The notes under the pieces are model-generated. The model saw only the letters and a list, made by a program, of their open reading frames with translations. It ran no database searches and was not told the DNA's origin. Below are positions 1-11,252 of a DNA stretch of 64,000 nt, piece by piece. The DNA is from Triparma columacea (taxonomy: Eukaryota; Sar; Bolidophyceae; Parmales; Triparmaceae): assembly GCA_030267965.1 (NCBI GenBank), contig BRYA01000168.1, forward strand, positions 1 to 64,000, given 5' to 3'. The position numbers and the translations under genes were made by a program. Position 1 is the stretch's first letter, and every line of letters starts with the position of its first letter.

Positions 1-3000
1 ACTTGGTGCAAGTGAGAGTTTGGCCTGAACCAGTCGAAGCATAGTTGGGTTGGCAGACAGCGCAAAGCGGTCCAGTATACCCCTCGGTGCACAGGTTAGT
101 GACGTTCGAGCCGCCCTTGCAGTGCCTTTTGTCAAGACATGGGAGAACCTTCTTGGAGGTTTCAGAGGAGCGCCAAAAGCCTGGTTCGATAGAGAGCGTG
201 GGAACAGTCATGCCATCTGAGGTGGATGAGACTCCTGCGAAGACATTCTCACATATAGAAGATTCATCGCTCTTGAAGTCACCGGCCTCGCACTGGCAAT
301 CGAATATGGAAGTGGAGCCTTTGGACTGCGAGGAGCGAAGTGAGGAAGGGTAATTGCGGTTACGGCAGAATTAGTGCGTTGACGTGGTTGAGGCTATGTT
401 TAGGAACAGAGGTTTTGGATGATGTGCTCTCACCTTGGTTGTAGATCCCTTGAGGACCTTGTCATCATCGCAGTAGGTGCAAAAGGTGTTGTTAGAGCCG
501 GAAGCGAACTTTCCAATCTCGCACAGGTCACAGGTCGTTGCGGCAATTCCAGAGATACTGCCAGGGGGGCAGGGGAGACACTCTGTTTGAGCTAAGTTTG
601 AGTAGTAGCCTGCCTCGCAGGGGGAACAGAAACCGGCACCGTCGGGGTCGTTGCTGATGAATCCGGCGTCACAGTCCTTGCAGTTTTTGATGTCGTTCTC
701 ACCGGTTGCAGTGAACTTTCCGAGAGGGCAAGACTCGCAAGTGTTGGCTGATTTGTTGTAGTACGTTCCAGTCGAGCACTTTTCGCAGGCGGAGGAGCCG
801 GGCAGGGAATGACCGCCGTCAGGACAGGGTGTACAATTGTTGCTGGCTCCGATTGAGAATGTGTTCTCGGGGCAAGTCTCGATGGAGGTGTGGTCAGCGG
901 AAGGTTTATGTCCAGCGGAAGCAGTGGAGCAAACGCTGGCGAGATTTGTATTAGAGTACTTTCCGTCATCATTGCATAGCTCGCATTCAGTCACGCTCCC
1001 TCCCATTGACGCCGTCCCGGCTAGGCAGTCTCCGCACTCAGTCTCGGAGGTGGGAGTGCAAGGGGCGATCATGAACTTCCCAGAAGCGCAAGTCGCGCAG
1101 GTGGAGCAGCCCGCGGCACCAGCATCGCTAGTTTCTCCTTCGCCGCACTGCAGACACTCGTCGGCTCCGCCTGTGGAGTAGCTTCCTGCTGGGCATTGCT
1201 CCTCTCCCTTCCGGTCATCTCTTGGCTTGTATCCAGCCTTGGCTGTCAAGCAAAAGCTGGCATTGTCAGAGATAGAGTACTTGCCATCCACGTTGCATTG
1301 AGTGCATTCCATCACTGTCCCTCCAATCGATGCCGTCCCCGCTAGGCAGTCTCCGCACAGAGTCTCAGATGTAGGAGTGCAGGCATTGATCATGTATCTA
1401 CCGGTAGCACAAGTAGCGCAGGTAGAGCAGCCGGCTGCTCCCGCGCTGCTGGTTTTGCCTTCGCCGCACTGCAGACACTCGTCGGCTCCGCCAGTGGAGT
1501 ATTTCCCTGCTGGACATTGCTCCTCTCCCTTGCGGTCTTCCGTCGGCTTATGTCCGGCCCTTGCAGTTTGGCAGGAAAAGGCCCCAGTTTTGTCACTAAA
1601 TTGACCATCTCCGTCACAATTTTGACAATGTTCACCATCATTTGAATAAGAGGGAGGGGGGCACGGGAGGCAAGAGGACGTGCCTCTATTATCAACATAG
1701 CCTGTAACTGAGCCAAGTTCACAAGCCTTGCATCCAGCTGATCCGGGAGTGTCGCTATATTTGCCGATAGAACACACAGTGCATTTTGTCTTGCCCCCAA
1801 TTGAGTACTTGCCTGTCGGGCATGCAACAATCCCAGTGTGCCCCGTGTTTGGTACGAAACCGGCAGAGGCGGACTTGCAGGAGGACCCTCCGTCAATATC
1901 ATTGTACTGGCCCTCACCGTTACACTGCTTGCATGTAAGTGCATCATCAGAGTACGTGGGAGCAGAGCATGGAATGCAAGAGGAGGAACCCTCCGAGGAG
2001 ATTGACCCCAAATTGCAAGCCATGCAGCCAACCGCACCGTTAATGGCGTCGTACTCGCTGTATTTGCCTGCTGGGCAGACTTTACAGCTCGTCTTGCCCC
2101 CAATTGAGTATTTCCCGGCGGGGCAAGCCACGATTCCTGTGCGGTCAGTCTCAGAGATGGGCTTGAAGCCTGCCGGTGCTGTGGAGCATGCTGCTTGTCC
2201 TTTCTCTGCCGAGAACTCTCCCTCTCCTGAGCAGGCAGAGCAAGAAGTAGCACCAAAATCTGCATACTCTCCCTTCTCGCACTCAACACAAGCATCACCA
2301 ACTGTGATGGTTCCTGGTGGGCAAGGAGCACATCCTGTGGCAGCAACCTTGTTGTCCGTTCCAGCAGGGCATAGGTCACACTCATTCTTCCCCCCAATGC
2401 TGTACTTTCCGATCTCGCACTCCTTGCAGCTGTGGGAAGCGAGGTCGGCAAAGAAGCCCGGGCCACAGTATGTGCAGGTGTCACTTCCAGCCTTGGAGAC
2501 GAAGCCCTCTGTGTGCTCGCAAGTAGTGCACGATGTATTGCCAGGGTTGCTGAATTTTCCATCTTCGCAGGAATCGCAGCGGGCGCCGGCGTCGTCGACC
2601 ACGAGCTTCTCTCCACCAGCGCACTTGTCGCAGCCAAAGGAACCTTCAACAAGATTGTAGGTTCCAGTGTCACAAGTCTTGCAGGTCTACGGTGAGTGGA
2701 GGGGGGTTGGTGAGCTCTAAGCTATGAACATGTGAGTCTAGCAGTCCTTACTCTCCCTTCATTCTCACCTCGCTTTTAGGCTCATTTGCGTATTCACCGA
2801 TGGGACACTTCGCACAATCTGAAGACATGGTAGAAGAGGCGAACCATCCTGGGGGGCAGTCAGTGCAATCAGTAGCCATGGAGGGGGAGTAGGTTCCCTT
2901 GGCGCAGATTTCGCACTCTGAAAGACCTGGGGAAGGACCGTATTTTCCAGGGTCGCAGTTCATGCAGTCGTATTGGGAGAAGGAACCGGAAGTGGAGAGG

Positions 3001-4176
3001 TACTTGCCTTCGGAGCAGTCAGTGCAGGTAACGGTGGAGGTGGACTCGGCGTAAGTTCCGGTAGGGCAGTTTGTGCAAGTCTCTGATTGAGGTCTGCTGT
3101 ATGTGCCTGTTGGGAGTGCGTTAGATTGTGTTGAAAGGAAAGGATTGGAGAGAAGTGGGGTACTTACCTTTTAGGCAATCAGAACAAGTGCCAGAACCAG
3201 CAGATGAGAACTTTCCTGCAACACACTCTTCGCAGTCAGAGATTGATGTGCCAGAACTTGGGTTTGAGAAGCCAGCGTCGCAGCTGTGGAAGATACAGTT
3301 ATAAGAGTAGTAGGGAGGGCTTGCCATATTGTATGTGCCCAAAGCGGACCCTAAAAAACAAGAGAGGTAAGAATAGGAATTGGTGCAGCGGTAACGTAAA
3401 GTGAGTTGTGGGGTTAGGAATGGTTCTACAGACTACACAATCCTCGTTCTCGTCTTACCTTGGATTGGATTGTTGGAGGAGTAGGGAGAAGGGCACGTAT
3501 TGTGGATGGTGATGGTTCCGCCGTTGTTGTAAATATCATCACCGTTTCCTAAGTCTGCTGTGTTTCCATTGAAGGTTGTTCCGTAGACATTGACAGTAGT
3601 TCCACTACTAGTAACAAAAATTGCTCCACCTCCAAGACTACCTGTAGGTGCTCTATTGTTGAAGAAGGCTAAGAGCTCCAAGTCCACTATGGCACCACTG
3701 TAAATGTAAACCCCTCCACCACGACTAGCATACCCCTTGTCGAAGGTGAGAGCTCGGAGAATAAGTGTAGCACTCCCAGTTCCATCCACCCACATCCCTC
3801 TTCTTTCATTCTCTCCATCCAACACACAGCTTGCGTTGTCCTCCACACACTTGACCTCTCCATTCAAGTCTTCTGTGTACAGCATGTCCTGACTATCTGA
3901 ACAAGTCCCCTCTGAGCATTTATACGGCCCAACAGCTAGAGCCACAGTGTCACCATTCGCCATGATGGAGTTGCCTTTGTTAGCATCAAAATTCACTCCA
4001 TTACTGACCGTGTTGAACAGTCCGTCCATATCGACGACATTCACCTCAGCCAATGACCTCCCTCCGACTACGACTAAGCAGGCCCAAAAGATTAGGCAAA
4101 TATGAGACACTTTCACTCGGCTGCAAAGCCTGGTATTTTGGCATGGATGTTTCGGTCTTTCTCCAAATGCTCTCAT
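1..4176 (-). CDS. GCC2/GCC3-repeat secreted/membrane protein with beta-helix N-terminus (3' partial)
   Basis: Five exons on the minus strand: 4176-3459, 3350-3168, 3106-2769, 2686-434 and 325 to beyond position 1; every junction keeps frame and has GT..AG ends. About 1270 residues lie in the window. The start at 4176 is chosen because a hydrophobic signal or anchor (ICLIFWACLVVVGG) follows; an in-frame ATG at 4290 is an alternative. Exon 1 encodes a right-handed beta-helix stretch with GGAI and FxxN motifs like Pmp/parallel beta-helix proteins. Exons 2-4 encode dozens of CxxC-rich modules of the type CPAGKYSxGG..C..C, the GCC2/GCC3 (ephrin-receptor-like) repeat. The last visible exon has a CxxGYTGPLCAVC motif often found before the membrane segments of large protist proteins. 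Function unknown; probably cell surface. It resembles the gene at 45502-54303 in repeat type. Confidence 0.85.
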
Positions 4177-4373
4177 TTCTCCTTCACAGCCAACTTGAGC
4201 AAGATGCAAGTGGTCTGCGCGCGGTAAATAAATGAATAAAACCCAAAAATAAAACCAACTAACTGCCTCTCTTGTTTTCCCAATTTGCAATTTGCCCTCC
4301 CCTTCTCACTCTTCTAGTCCTTCTTCCCTGATCCCTCCCCTCGCGAGCCCAACTGCTTATCCTCGTATCTCGT

Positions 4374-5811
4374 ATGTTTAGCCATTCTCCACAGCTCCCC
4401 GGGTCTCTGAAAAAGCATGAGAGGCGCCTTCATAGGCTGAATGAGGATCTGGAGGAGGCCAAAAGATTGAGGCGGAGGGCTAGAGAGCGCAATTACGAAG
4501 CTACAGTGGCACTGAAGGGGTTGCAAGGCTCGCTAACCCCTGTTCCGCTTCCGCAACACACCCCTTCTCCAACACTTGTCCAATCTCGCCGTCCCGCCTC
4601 CTCCTCCCCATCCTCCACCCCCTCCTCCGCCTCATCTGAGGGAGATCTGATTGTAGCCGGGGAACAGAGCGACACAGAGGTTGAATTCAGATCCCATGGT
4701 AATTCAAGGCACGCTCGCTTAGGCTCTGTTCTCGTGCAACCTCCTCCCTCCCCCCCTACCCCTCCTTCTTCTGCGTCGATCCTTCAGAAGCTGCACTTCG
4801 ATGAGCTGGCTATTTCGGGATCCTCAACTCCAAATCTTGCTCGCACGATCAGGACTTCGCCGTTGAATATTCCTCCTACCTCTCCTCCCATGACAATTGA
4901 TATCTCCATCCGGCACAAGCCTTACTCCCCGCACACCAAGGCCATCAAGGGGAGATCCGACTTGGATTTGGTTCAGGTCTCTACGAACAGCCTGTACGAC
5001 CTTCGGATCTTGAGTGACAATCCCAATGAGTTCTCAAACCACAAGACTGTCCTCAAGAATGTGGAGCTTGGCAAAGACGCGAGGGAGATGCTGGAGCAGT
5101 TCCGGGAGTCAAGAAGAATGCGGCTTAGTAATGACACTGCTCGGTCGTCACTCGCGCGGGCGTCGCTTCCTCAATCCTTGCTGGCGTCGCAGTCACATCC
5201 TCAGCCTCTTCCCGACCCCCCTGTCGACAACTCCCCATACTGCTCCCCTTATGTAAGAAATGATGGCGGGGGGAGTGCCGATGAGAGATATTCGGATGCG
5301 CTGAGATCGTCGCAGCGCCAGAGTCCCTACCTCTTTGAGCCCGCCGCTGCCGATGGGAAGGAGGATGAGGTGAGAGAGTAGGCCTCACATACATTTCTCT
5401 CTTCACTCGTTGCGCCATTCTAACCCCCTTCGTTCTCCACACTTCGCTGCTCCTGGCGCTTCGCTTCTCCCCTCAGCTTCCCCTCTCTATATTTGATCAT
5501 GACGAAGATCACAAGAATCAAAGGGCAATGCATGCCCCCCCTCCCTCTCGGCGGTCCCCTCCCGTGCCAAAGACGAAGCCGATTGTGAGGTCTGACCCTA
5601 TAGCCTACTCAACACCACTAAAGAAGGAAGTATCGCTCGGTGACTTGGAGAAGGTGAGGGACGATCTCTTCCAACCCACGCACAGTGTGATTCGTTCTAA
5701 CTCTTTGGCCTTTGCTCTGCGTATTCATAGGAGGTTGAGCAGATACACGCCCAGCTGATTTCACTCGGCTTGGCTGAATCGAGCCTGTCCTTTTCCCAGC
5801 TGTCCCCGTGA
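4374..5811 (+). CDS. Hypothetical coiled-coil, Ser/Pro-rich protein
   Basis: Three exons, 4374-5369, 5477-5653 and 5731-5811, all joined in phase 0, giving 417 residues. The N-terminus (about residues 10-50) is a basic, heptad-like helix rich in K, R, E and L. The middle is low-complexity Ser/Pro with repeated SPP and TPP clusters, typical of disordered, phosphorylated cytoskeletal or signalling proteins. A short helical C-terminus (EVEQIHAQLISLGL) follows. No enzyme motif is visible and I do not recognise the family. The start lies only 197 bp from the divergent GCC-repeat gene, so the two may share a promoter. The first intron has the CTAAC branch region and CTTCGCT-rich tail seen in many introns here. 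Confidence 0.72.
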
Positions 5812-6093
5812 TCTCGTTTAGGATTGCGTCTGCCGTCTGCGTGTGCGTGTGCATGTGTGTAGCATCGCAGGAATGAATGAAAATGAAATAATATTGTTTG
5901 TGCATATTACTCAACGTTTACTTTACTTCACTCCGTTGTCAATAGTTTTTCGGTGGGCGATAATCTTTCACGCCTTTTCTAAAATGTGCAGCGTCATTTG
6001 AACAATCAAGCTTGAGAACAATGCCTCTTCCGTATCCGTATGCAGCAGCGGCCTGGTTCTCCTGCTTGATTTCCTCTCCCCAATACAATACAA

Positions 6094-7459
6094 TTACAAC
6101 TTGCACGCAAGGTAGTTGCTGATAAAGTCGAAGCCAACGTAGTGGAGGTGATTAAGGAGGTTGATGTCGACCAAGAACTTGTCGCTGCAGGTTGGGTCTT
6201 CCTGCCCCTCGCAGATCTTGTACGATCCCGTGGAGTCCCTTTCCTGGTAGAAAACTTCTGTTGTGGGGTGCTGGAAGAAGGGCTTACCGAGCAGGTCGTT
6301 GGGGGGAAGATGGGGCACTGGGTCTTGGTAGTGAACGAGCCTGGCGATTTGGGGGTCAGGAGCGTTTAGCGATTCGTCTTTGCCTTCCCAGTCCCCTCCT
6401 CCGCCCCCACAGACAGTGCTCACCTGAACTCATCAATTGTCTGATCCAGGAACTTAGCAAAGCTCTCGTCGCCCCCCCTGGGCTGGCCGAAAGTGATGAC
6501 ACTCGCGATAGGGATATCCTGTGTGAGCGTGAGGTCCATGGCCGCAAATACTGCGGCAATTGCGCCCAGGGAGTGCCCAGTAACGTGAACTGTGGCAGTG
6601 GGGTGATCTGCCATGTAATCTTTGATTGTGGAGCGCACGACGCCTTTGGCGCACTCATAGGTGGCCATGAAACCCTCGTGGACCTCGCAAGGCTCGTCTC
6701 CGTACTCCTCGCAGTATGGGTAGGTAGACTTCAAGAAGTCAAGGTCATCGATCCAATCCTTGAGCTTGAGGGGGTCTGTCCCAGCGACAGAGAGGATGAT
6801 CCTGTCCACAGACGCGTCGTAGGCCACGAAGCCATTGAACGTATTTGTCAGGGAGGCCTCGGTGATTACAGTGGAATTGGTTACTTCAGGGTGCTTCTTG
6901 CAAGCTTCACGGAGGAATGGGAAGAGGAAAAGGGAGGGGGGGGGGGGGGGATGAGAGTGCGCGTTGGAGAAAATGAGCGAGTCACATACAGTATGTGCTG
7001 CCTCTCTTGGGCAGCAAATCGCACAATGTGATCCTCGGCTACAAGCCTTTCACTTGGCCAGCCATATGGCGATGACGTTCGGCCTGAATTTTCTCCTTGT
7101 ATCCCCAGCATCCCCGAACTCTGTCACCACAGTCATCCCCTCTTTTCATCACCCCCTCCCCAAGTATGCCTTCAACCTCACCTGAGCAGTCCCAATTCTC
7201 CACACCGTGTCCAAGGGTGCCCGCGCAGTACGCGGCCCCAGCGAAGTCGACGTAATACTTGGCGTCTAAGGGAGGAAAATTAGCAAGAGTCCAGAATTTC
7301 CCACCAGTATATGGTCGTTCGATAACTACAAGCACCCCAAAGAAAACTTCCCTACCCCCTCTCACAATAGATCTCCCCTCATAACTCACCGTCCTCGTTG
7401 TATATCGCGGCAAATGACCCAACCAGGAGGCTAAATAAGACTGCTAGCTCGAAATACAT
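6094..7459 (-). CDS. Secreted class 3 lipase (alpha/beta hydrolase)
   Basis: Four exons, 7459-7390, 7265-7182, 6904-6424 and 6340-6094, join in frame to 293 residues, the usual size for fungal-type lipase_3 proteins. The N-terminus MYFELAVLFSLLVGSFA is a clear signal peptide. The nucleophile elbow is GHSLG, after the strand TVHVTG. A conserved histidine lies near the C-terminus (NLLNHLHYVG), and the motif RLVHYQDPVPHLPP with the preceding TFGQPRGG is typical of the family and supports the join at 6340/6424. A cysteine pair in the N-terminal exons fits a secreted enzyme. Likely hydrolyses acylglycerols or polar lipids outside the cell or in a vacuole. The intron at 6905-7181 is unusually long and holds a candidate cryptic exon (see rejected items). 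Confidence 0.88.
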
Positions 7460-7563
7460 TGTCCAATCACAGTGACAGCCTTCATTTTCGCTTCACTTCC
7501 AGTCCTTGATCCAGGGTCACTTCCAGCCTGCTTGTCTCAGAGCTTGAGACTTTTGAATTCCGC

Positions 7564-9505
7564 CATGGTATGACTATTTTTGGCATAATGTATCGAAAAT
7601 TCCGCTGAGATACCTATTTTTGCGTCGTTGAGACAACCAAAACTCCGCTCTGTAAACACTGACAGAGAGAGAGGATAAATTTCAACCTGGGTCACCACAA
7701 TGTTAAAATCGACCAAGCTGTGAAACCCCCCAGAATAGACGATATCTCCGAGAATGTCTCGCCTCTCTAACTCCAAATCCCATTTATCTCCTTCCAACCC
7801 ACGCCCGCCCGCAGTCGTCGTACCCGAATACTCTCATTGCCCCAACCTCTCTCTTGACAGTTCGATCCAAGCAGGAAAGGGATGATTACCGAAGTTCGAA
7901 CTTCAATCCTCGCTACTTCCAGGCCTATAGTGATCGTTTAGATGAGAATTCAAACATAACTAAGCTGAAGGATCTGACTAATAGAGACCTTGGCCAAGAT
8001 GAATACGATAGCAGGTAAGGTGATCAGTTTCCTACCTCCTCGCTTCCCTTGTCTCACCCTCCACCTGAATCACGCTCACAGCCAGCGTCACCTCCAGGAG
8101 TTCGTGGTACGCAATCTTCAGAGGCAAAAATGTGAAAAGGGCATACCTCTCCTTTCTAGGAATGGAAGGCAACCCCAGCACCAGCTGCTTTACACGTCGC
8201 TCACTGATGATATTGACATGGATCGTCCATCTCACAGTCACGCGGAGGGGGTTAGCCTGGATGATGAGGATGCGGCCGCTTCCCACATCCAGGCCATGTT
8301 CAGGGGTAAGTTGGGGCGGGAGGAGTTTGAAAGGAAGCTCAGGTATGAAGAGGAGAGGGAGCGGGCTGCGATCAGAGTGCAGTGCGCTTGGAGACGCCGG
8401 TTGGGCTACAGTGCTATGTTGCTGAAGCGGGCTCAAACCCACGATGAGAACGCTGCGGCCACGAGGTTGCAGAGCATGATGAGGGCAAAGGTGAGGAAGA
8501 GAAAAGTTTGAACAGTGACGTCCGCGCGTGCGCATTCTAACGCAATTTGCTCAACCTCGTCACAAAATGATTCGGTCATCCCAGCACGATAGGGAGAGGT
8601 ACCTGCACAAGAGGGCCTTTATGAGTGAGCAGGAGATAATGGCGACGAAGATCCAGTGCGCTTTCAGGGGCAGACAGGCGAGGATTCGAATGATGAACAA
8701 GAGGAGGGAGGGAGGGGCGCTCGTGGCGACGACGAATGCTTGGGGGGAAACCGAGAACGGCTTGGCACTGCTTGTTGACTTGGGTGCCTTCAAGACGAAG
8801 TTCACGTACAGCAACGTCATGACCGTCGTGGGTGTTGGGGGGGATGGGGGGGGGGGGGGTGACAGGGTTTCAAATTCAGCAGGCGAGGGCTTCGACACAA
8901 CATTTGAGGAGGACAGTCAGAACGAACGCATGCTAGAGGAGCTCAAGGGCGAGTCCGCCTCCCTTGCCAAGCAGCTTGCGAGGATAGAGGTCATGGCCGA
9001 GGAGCTAGAGGAGGAGGTGAGTGCGTTGGGGGGTTGAGAGGGAAGGAGAAAGAGAGAAGAAAAAGTTGGGAGGAAGCAGGAGGAAGTCTCACCAAGTACG
9101 AACCTCCCCTCTCTCATCACCCTACTCAGTTCGGAAATACTGGAGACCAACTCTTAGAATTCAAGCAGCAAATGACTAAGGGGTTGGCTGATGCGACGTC
9201 CTCCCAAGTCTCGTCCCGTCTTAACATGCTCGACTATGAGAATGAAGTATTAAGGAAGAGGGAGGAAGAGAGAAAGCTCAAGGAGAGAAGCAGGGCGAGC
9301 GGAGCGGGAGGCATGAGAGGCAGGGCAAGGGGCAGAGATGAAATACACAAAAATCCAACTGCTGATCAGGCCGAAAGTGACATGAAAGAGGTGAGAGCAA
9401 ATAGCTTCCTTCACTCCCTCCTCGCTACTAACCTTTTTCGCGCCGCAGTGCTGGGATCTCATAGGGCAGCTCCAGGGCCAGCTGTACACGAATAAGAAAA
9501 AATGA
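7564..9505 (+). CDS. IQ-motif (calmodulin-binding) coiled-coil protein
   Basis: Exons 7815-8014, 8082-8490, 8585-9016, 9130-9390 and 9449-9505 join in frame. The best start is an ATG at 7564-7566 followed directly by a GTATGA donor, so exon 1 would hold only the start codon; this part is inferred. The protein is about 453 residues. Four IQ-like segments are visible: AASHIQAMFRGKLGREEF, AAIRVQCAWRRRLGY, AATRLQSMMRAK and MATKIQCAFRGRQARIRM. A glutamate-rich coiled coil follows and the C-terminus is basic. Such proteins bind calmodulin or EF-hand light chains and often work in cilia or the cytoskeleton; the exact partner is unknown. The stop is only 40 bp from the stop of the next gene. Confidence 0.8.
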
Positions 9506-9545
9506 GAATGCACTTACACACTTATATAATATTTCAAGCTGTTGT

Positions 9546-10331
9546 TCACCTTAACTCGACCTTCTCCAAGACGTCCTCCCACCCAGAACCAGACTGGAGA
9601 CCGTAGAAGCTCTTTAATTGCGTCTTGAAAGATTCCCGCTTCCCCGCAGTGTCCGAAGATCCGATGCTCGACCCCATCTCTGAGAACCCCGCCGACTCCC
9701 TTATTTGACCGAGCCTTGTCTTCTGAAAGCCAAAGTCAGGCAGCAATGCCCCATCGTCTTTCTCCTTCGACACGAAGGTGATTACCTTGTCGTCTTGGAG
9801 AACCGAAAACTTCACCTCGTCCTGACGGGGAAACTGCCTGTCCACGTCGACGGATATCCGGGACGGGGGCTCAGACAGTGTAATATGAACCTTCTCATCC
9901 TTGGACAGTGCTGCCTTGAGATTGTCGAAGGCCTCCTCACTAGAACTCGAGTAGGTCCAAGGCGGAGAATACATTGAGATGTCCTTTATGTTTCGACTGC
10001 ACCAGGGGTGGGAGTGGGGAGGGAGGGGGTTAGTGAGCTCCTCATAAAGTGAGCGACGCAACACAAGTAGAGTGGCAACAACCAACCTTGAAACACAGTT
10101 CTTTGCCGTCTTGCTGCAAGATGTAATGAACTCTTCTGGTTTCTGTCCAGAATCATCCGCGAACGAAGGGGAGCTCAAAACTACAAATGAAAGTGATGCC
10201 ATGGCGGAGACTATTCTGACTTTCTTGCTAATTATCGCGCTATTGATTGACTTGGCAGGTAGTAGTTGGAGTGCGTCACCAAAATAAGTGCTGAGCGCGA
10301 AGATGGCCAAGATAACGTTTATTCTAGCCAT
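9546..10331 (-). CDS. Plastid (thylakoid lumen) DUF1499-family protein
   Basis: Two exons, 10331-10087 and 9996-9546, give 231 residues. The 90-bp intron is in frame, so a retained-intron form would also be open. The leader has three parts: a signal peptide (VILAIFALSTYFG), a basic transit-like stretch, and a second hydrophobic segment ending SPSFADD, which looks like a lumen-transfer signal with an AxA-like site. The mature part matches DUF1499: the CVSS motif created by the splice, the SEEAFDNLKAAL helix, the DEVKF strand, and the late KTRLGQIRESAGF region where the family has its conserved R-x-x-x-I. DUF1499 has no firmly assigned function. The start is 64 bp from the divergent peroxiredoxin gene, which is also plastid-targeted by its leader. 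Confidence 0.82.
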   Translation of the reverse strand: MARINVILAIFALSTYFGDALQLLPAKSINSAIISKKVRIVSAMASLSFVVLSSPSFADDSGQKPEEFITSCSKTAKNCVSRLVVATLLVLRRSLYEELTNPLPPHSHPWCSRNIKDISMYSPPWTYSSSSEEAFDNLKAALSKDEKVHITLSEPPSRISVDVDRQFPRQDEVKFSVLQDDKVITFVSKEKDDGALLPDFGFQKTRLGQIRESAGFSEMGSSIGSSDTAGKRESFKTQLKSFYGLQSGSGWEDVLEKVELR

Positions 10332-10395
10332 GAGCCAATCAATAAGAGAAATAAGAAATAAAAGAGGAGTCATTCATTTTCAACAAAAAATCAAA
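10332..10395. promoter_or_regulatory. 64-bp shared divergent promoter region
   Basis: This is the whole interval between the start codons of the DUF1499 gene (minus) and the peroxiredoxin gene (plus). It contains a CCAATCA element near 10335 and an A-rich stretch ending CAAAAAATCAAA before the plus-strand ATG. Both genes encode probable plastid proteins, so coordinated control from one bidirectional element is plausible. The interval must also hold both 5' UTRs, so the UTRs are very short or start sites overlap. No transcription start can be read from sequence alone. Confidence 0.5.
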
Positions 10396-11148
10396 ATGAA
10401 ATTTCTCTTCTTAATTGCTATACTGCCTCTCGCAACGAACGCCCTTGTTCCTCTTTTGTCTCTATCTGTGAGTATTGATGATAAAAATCGCGTAAATCGG
10501 ATAGAGAAGCTTTATAAATCTTTGAGCCGACTCAGCTTTCACGAAGAATATTTTTGCTCCAAAAAAGAACTCCTGTAATACCTTTCGAGTTAATTTAGTG
10601 ACTTCGAACTCGTAAGGTTAAATCCAAAGATCCGGAAACTAACTCCAAAATTCTCTTCGTTACTGTCCAACCCCCATTAGGTTGGCGATGCATTCCCAGC
10701 GAAAGCGCTCTCCAAGTGGGGCTTGAAGGGGAAGACTTCCGTGGTATATTTCTTCGGAGCTGATGATGCACCTTCCTGTAAGAAGCAAAGCGCTCTCTTT
10801 GACGAGTCTTTCGATGAGTTCCAGAAGGCAGGGGCGAAGGTTGTCGGTGTGAGGAACGACGCTGGTGATAAGGGAGCTGCTCTCTCTCAGACTCTCGTCG
10901 TTGACGAGGACGATGATATCCGGAATGAGATAGGCATCCCTAAGGACTTCTTCGTCCTCGGTGGACGTGAGACTTACGTTTTGAACAAAAAGGGTGAAGT
11001 TGAGCTCGTTTTCAACAACCAGTTCAACGTGGACAAGCATGTTGAGCTGGCCCTCGAAAAGGCTGAGGAGCTCAAGGGTCAGGGAGGAGGGGGGGGGGGG
11101 TTCGCTCTGCCTGATTTTTCTGAGTTTCTCGCTGGCGTTGGTAAGTAA
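10396..11148 (+). CDS. PrxQ/BCP-like peroxiredoxin, probable plastid form
   Basis: Two exons, 10396-10467 and 10681-11148, join in phase 0 to 179 residues. Exon 1 is a clean signal peptide (MKFLFLIAILPLATNA) as used for entry to complex plastids. The core begins VGDAFPAKAL, followed by SVVYFFGADDAPSCKK, where the cysteine sits at the peroxidatic position of the thioredoxin fold (family TPGCT). The second, resolving cysteine expected five residues later in PrxQ is replaced (KKQSALF), so this looks like a 1-Cys form or one resolved by a partner. The C-terminus has a glycine run encoded by a G homopolymer and ends FLAGVGK. Likely reduces hydrogen peroxide or lipid peroxides. Confidence 0.85.
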
Positions 11149-11252
11149 ATGGCAAACAGTGGCCTGCTCCTTGTGGGAGATAATAACAAGAGAAGGGATA
11201 ATAAGGGAAAACTGTTTGCCTGCCGCAATAAGTTGCATTTATACCGCGCGCC

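Noticed and set aside
1390..2673. Long overlapping frames on both strands inside the GCC-repeat gene
   Set aside because: Cysteine-repeat DNA gives open frames in other phases. Only the frame with regular CxxC modules keeps phase across the introns.
6964..7031. A possible extra exon in the lipase intron with a good GTATGT donor
   Set aside because: Including it breaks the frame into the next exon, while the direct join 7182 to 6904 restores a normal lipase sequence.
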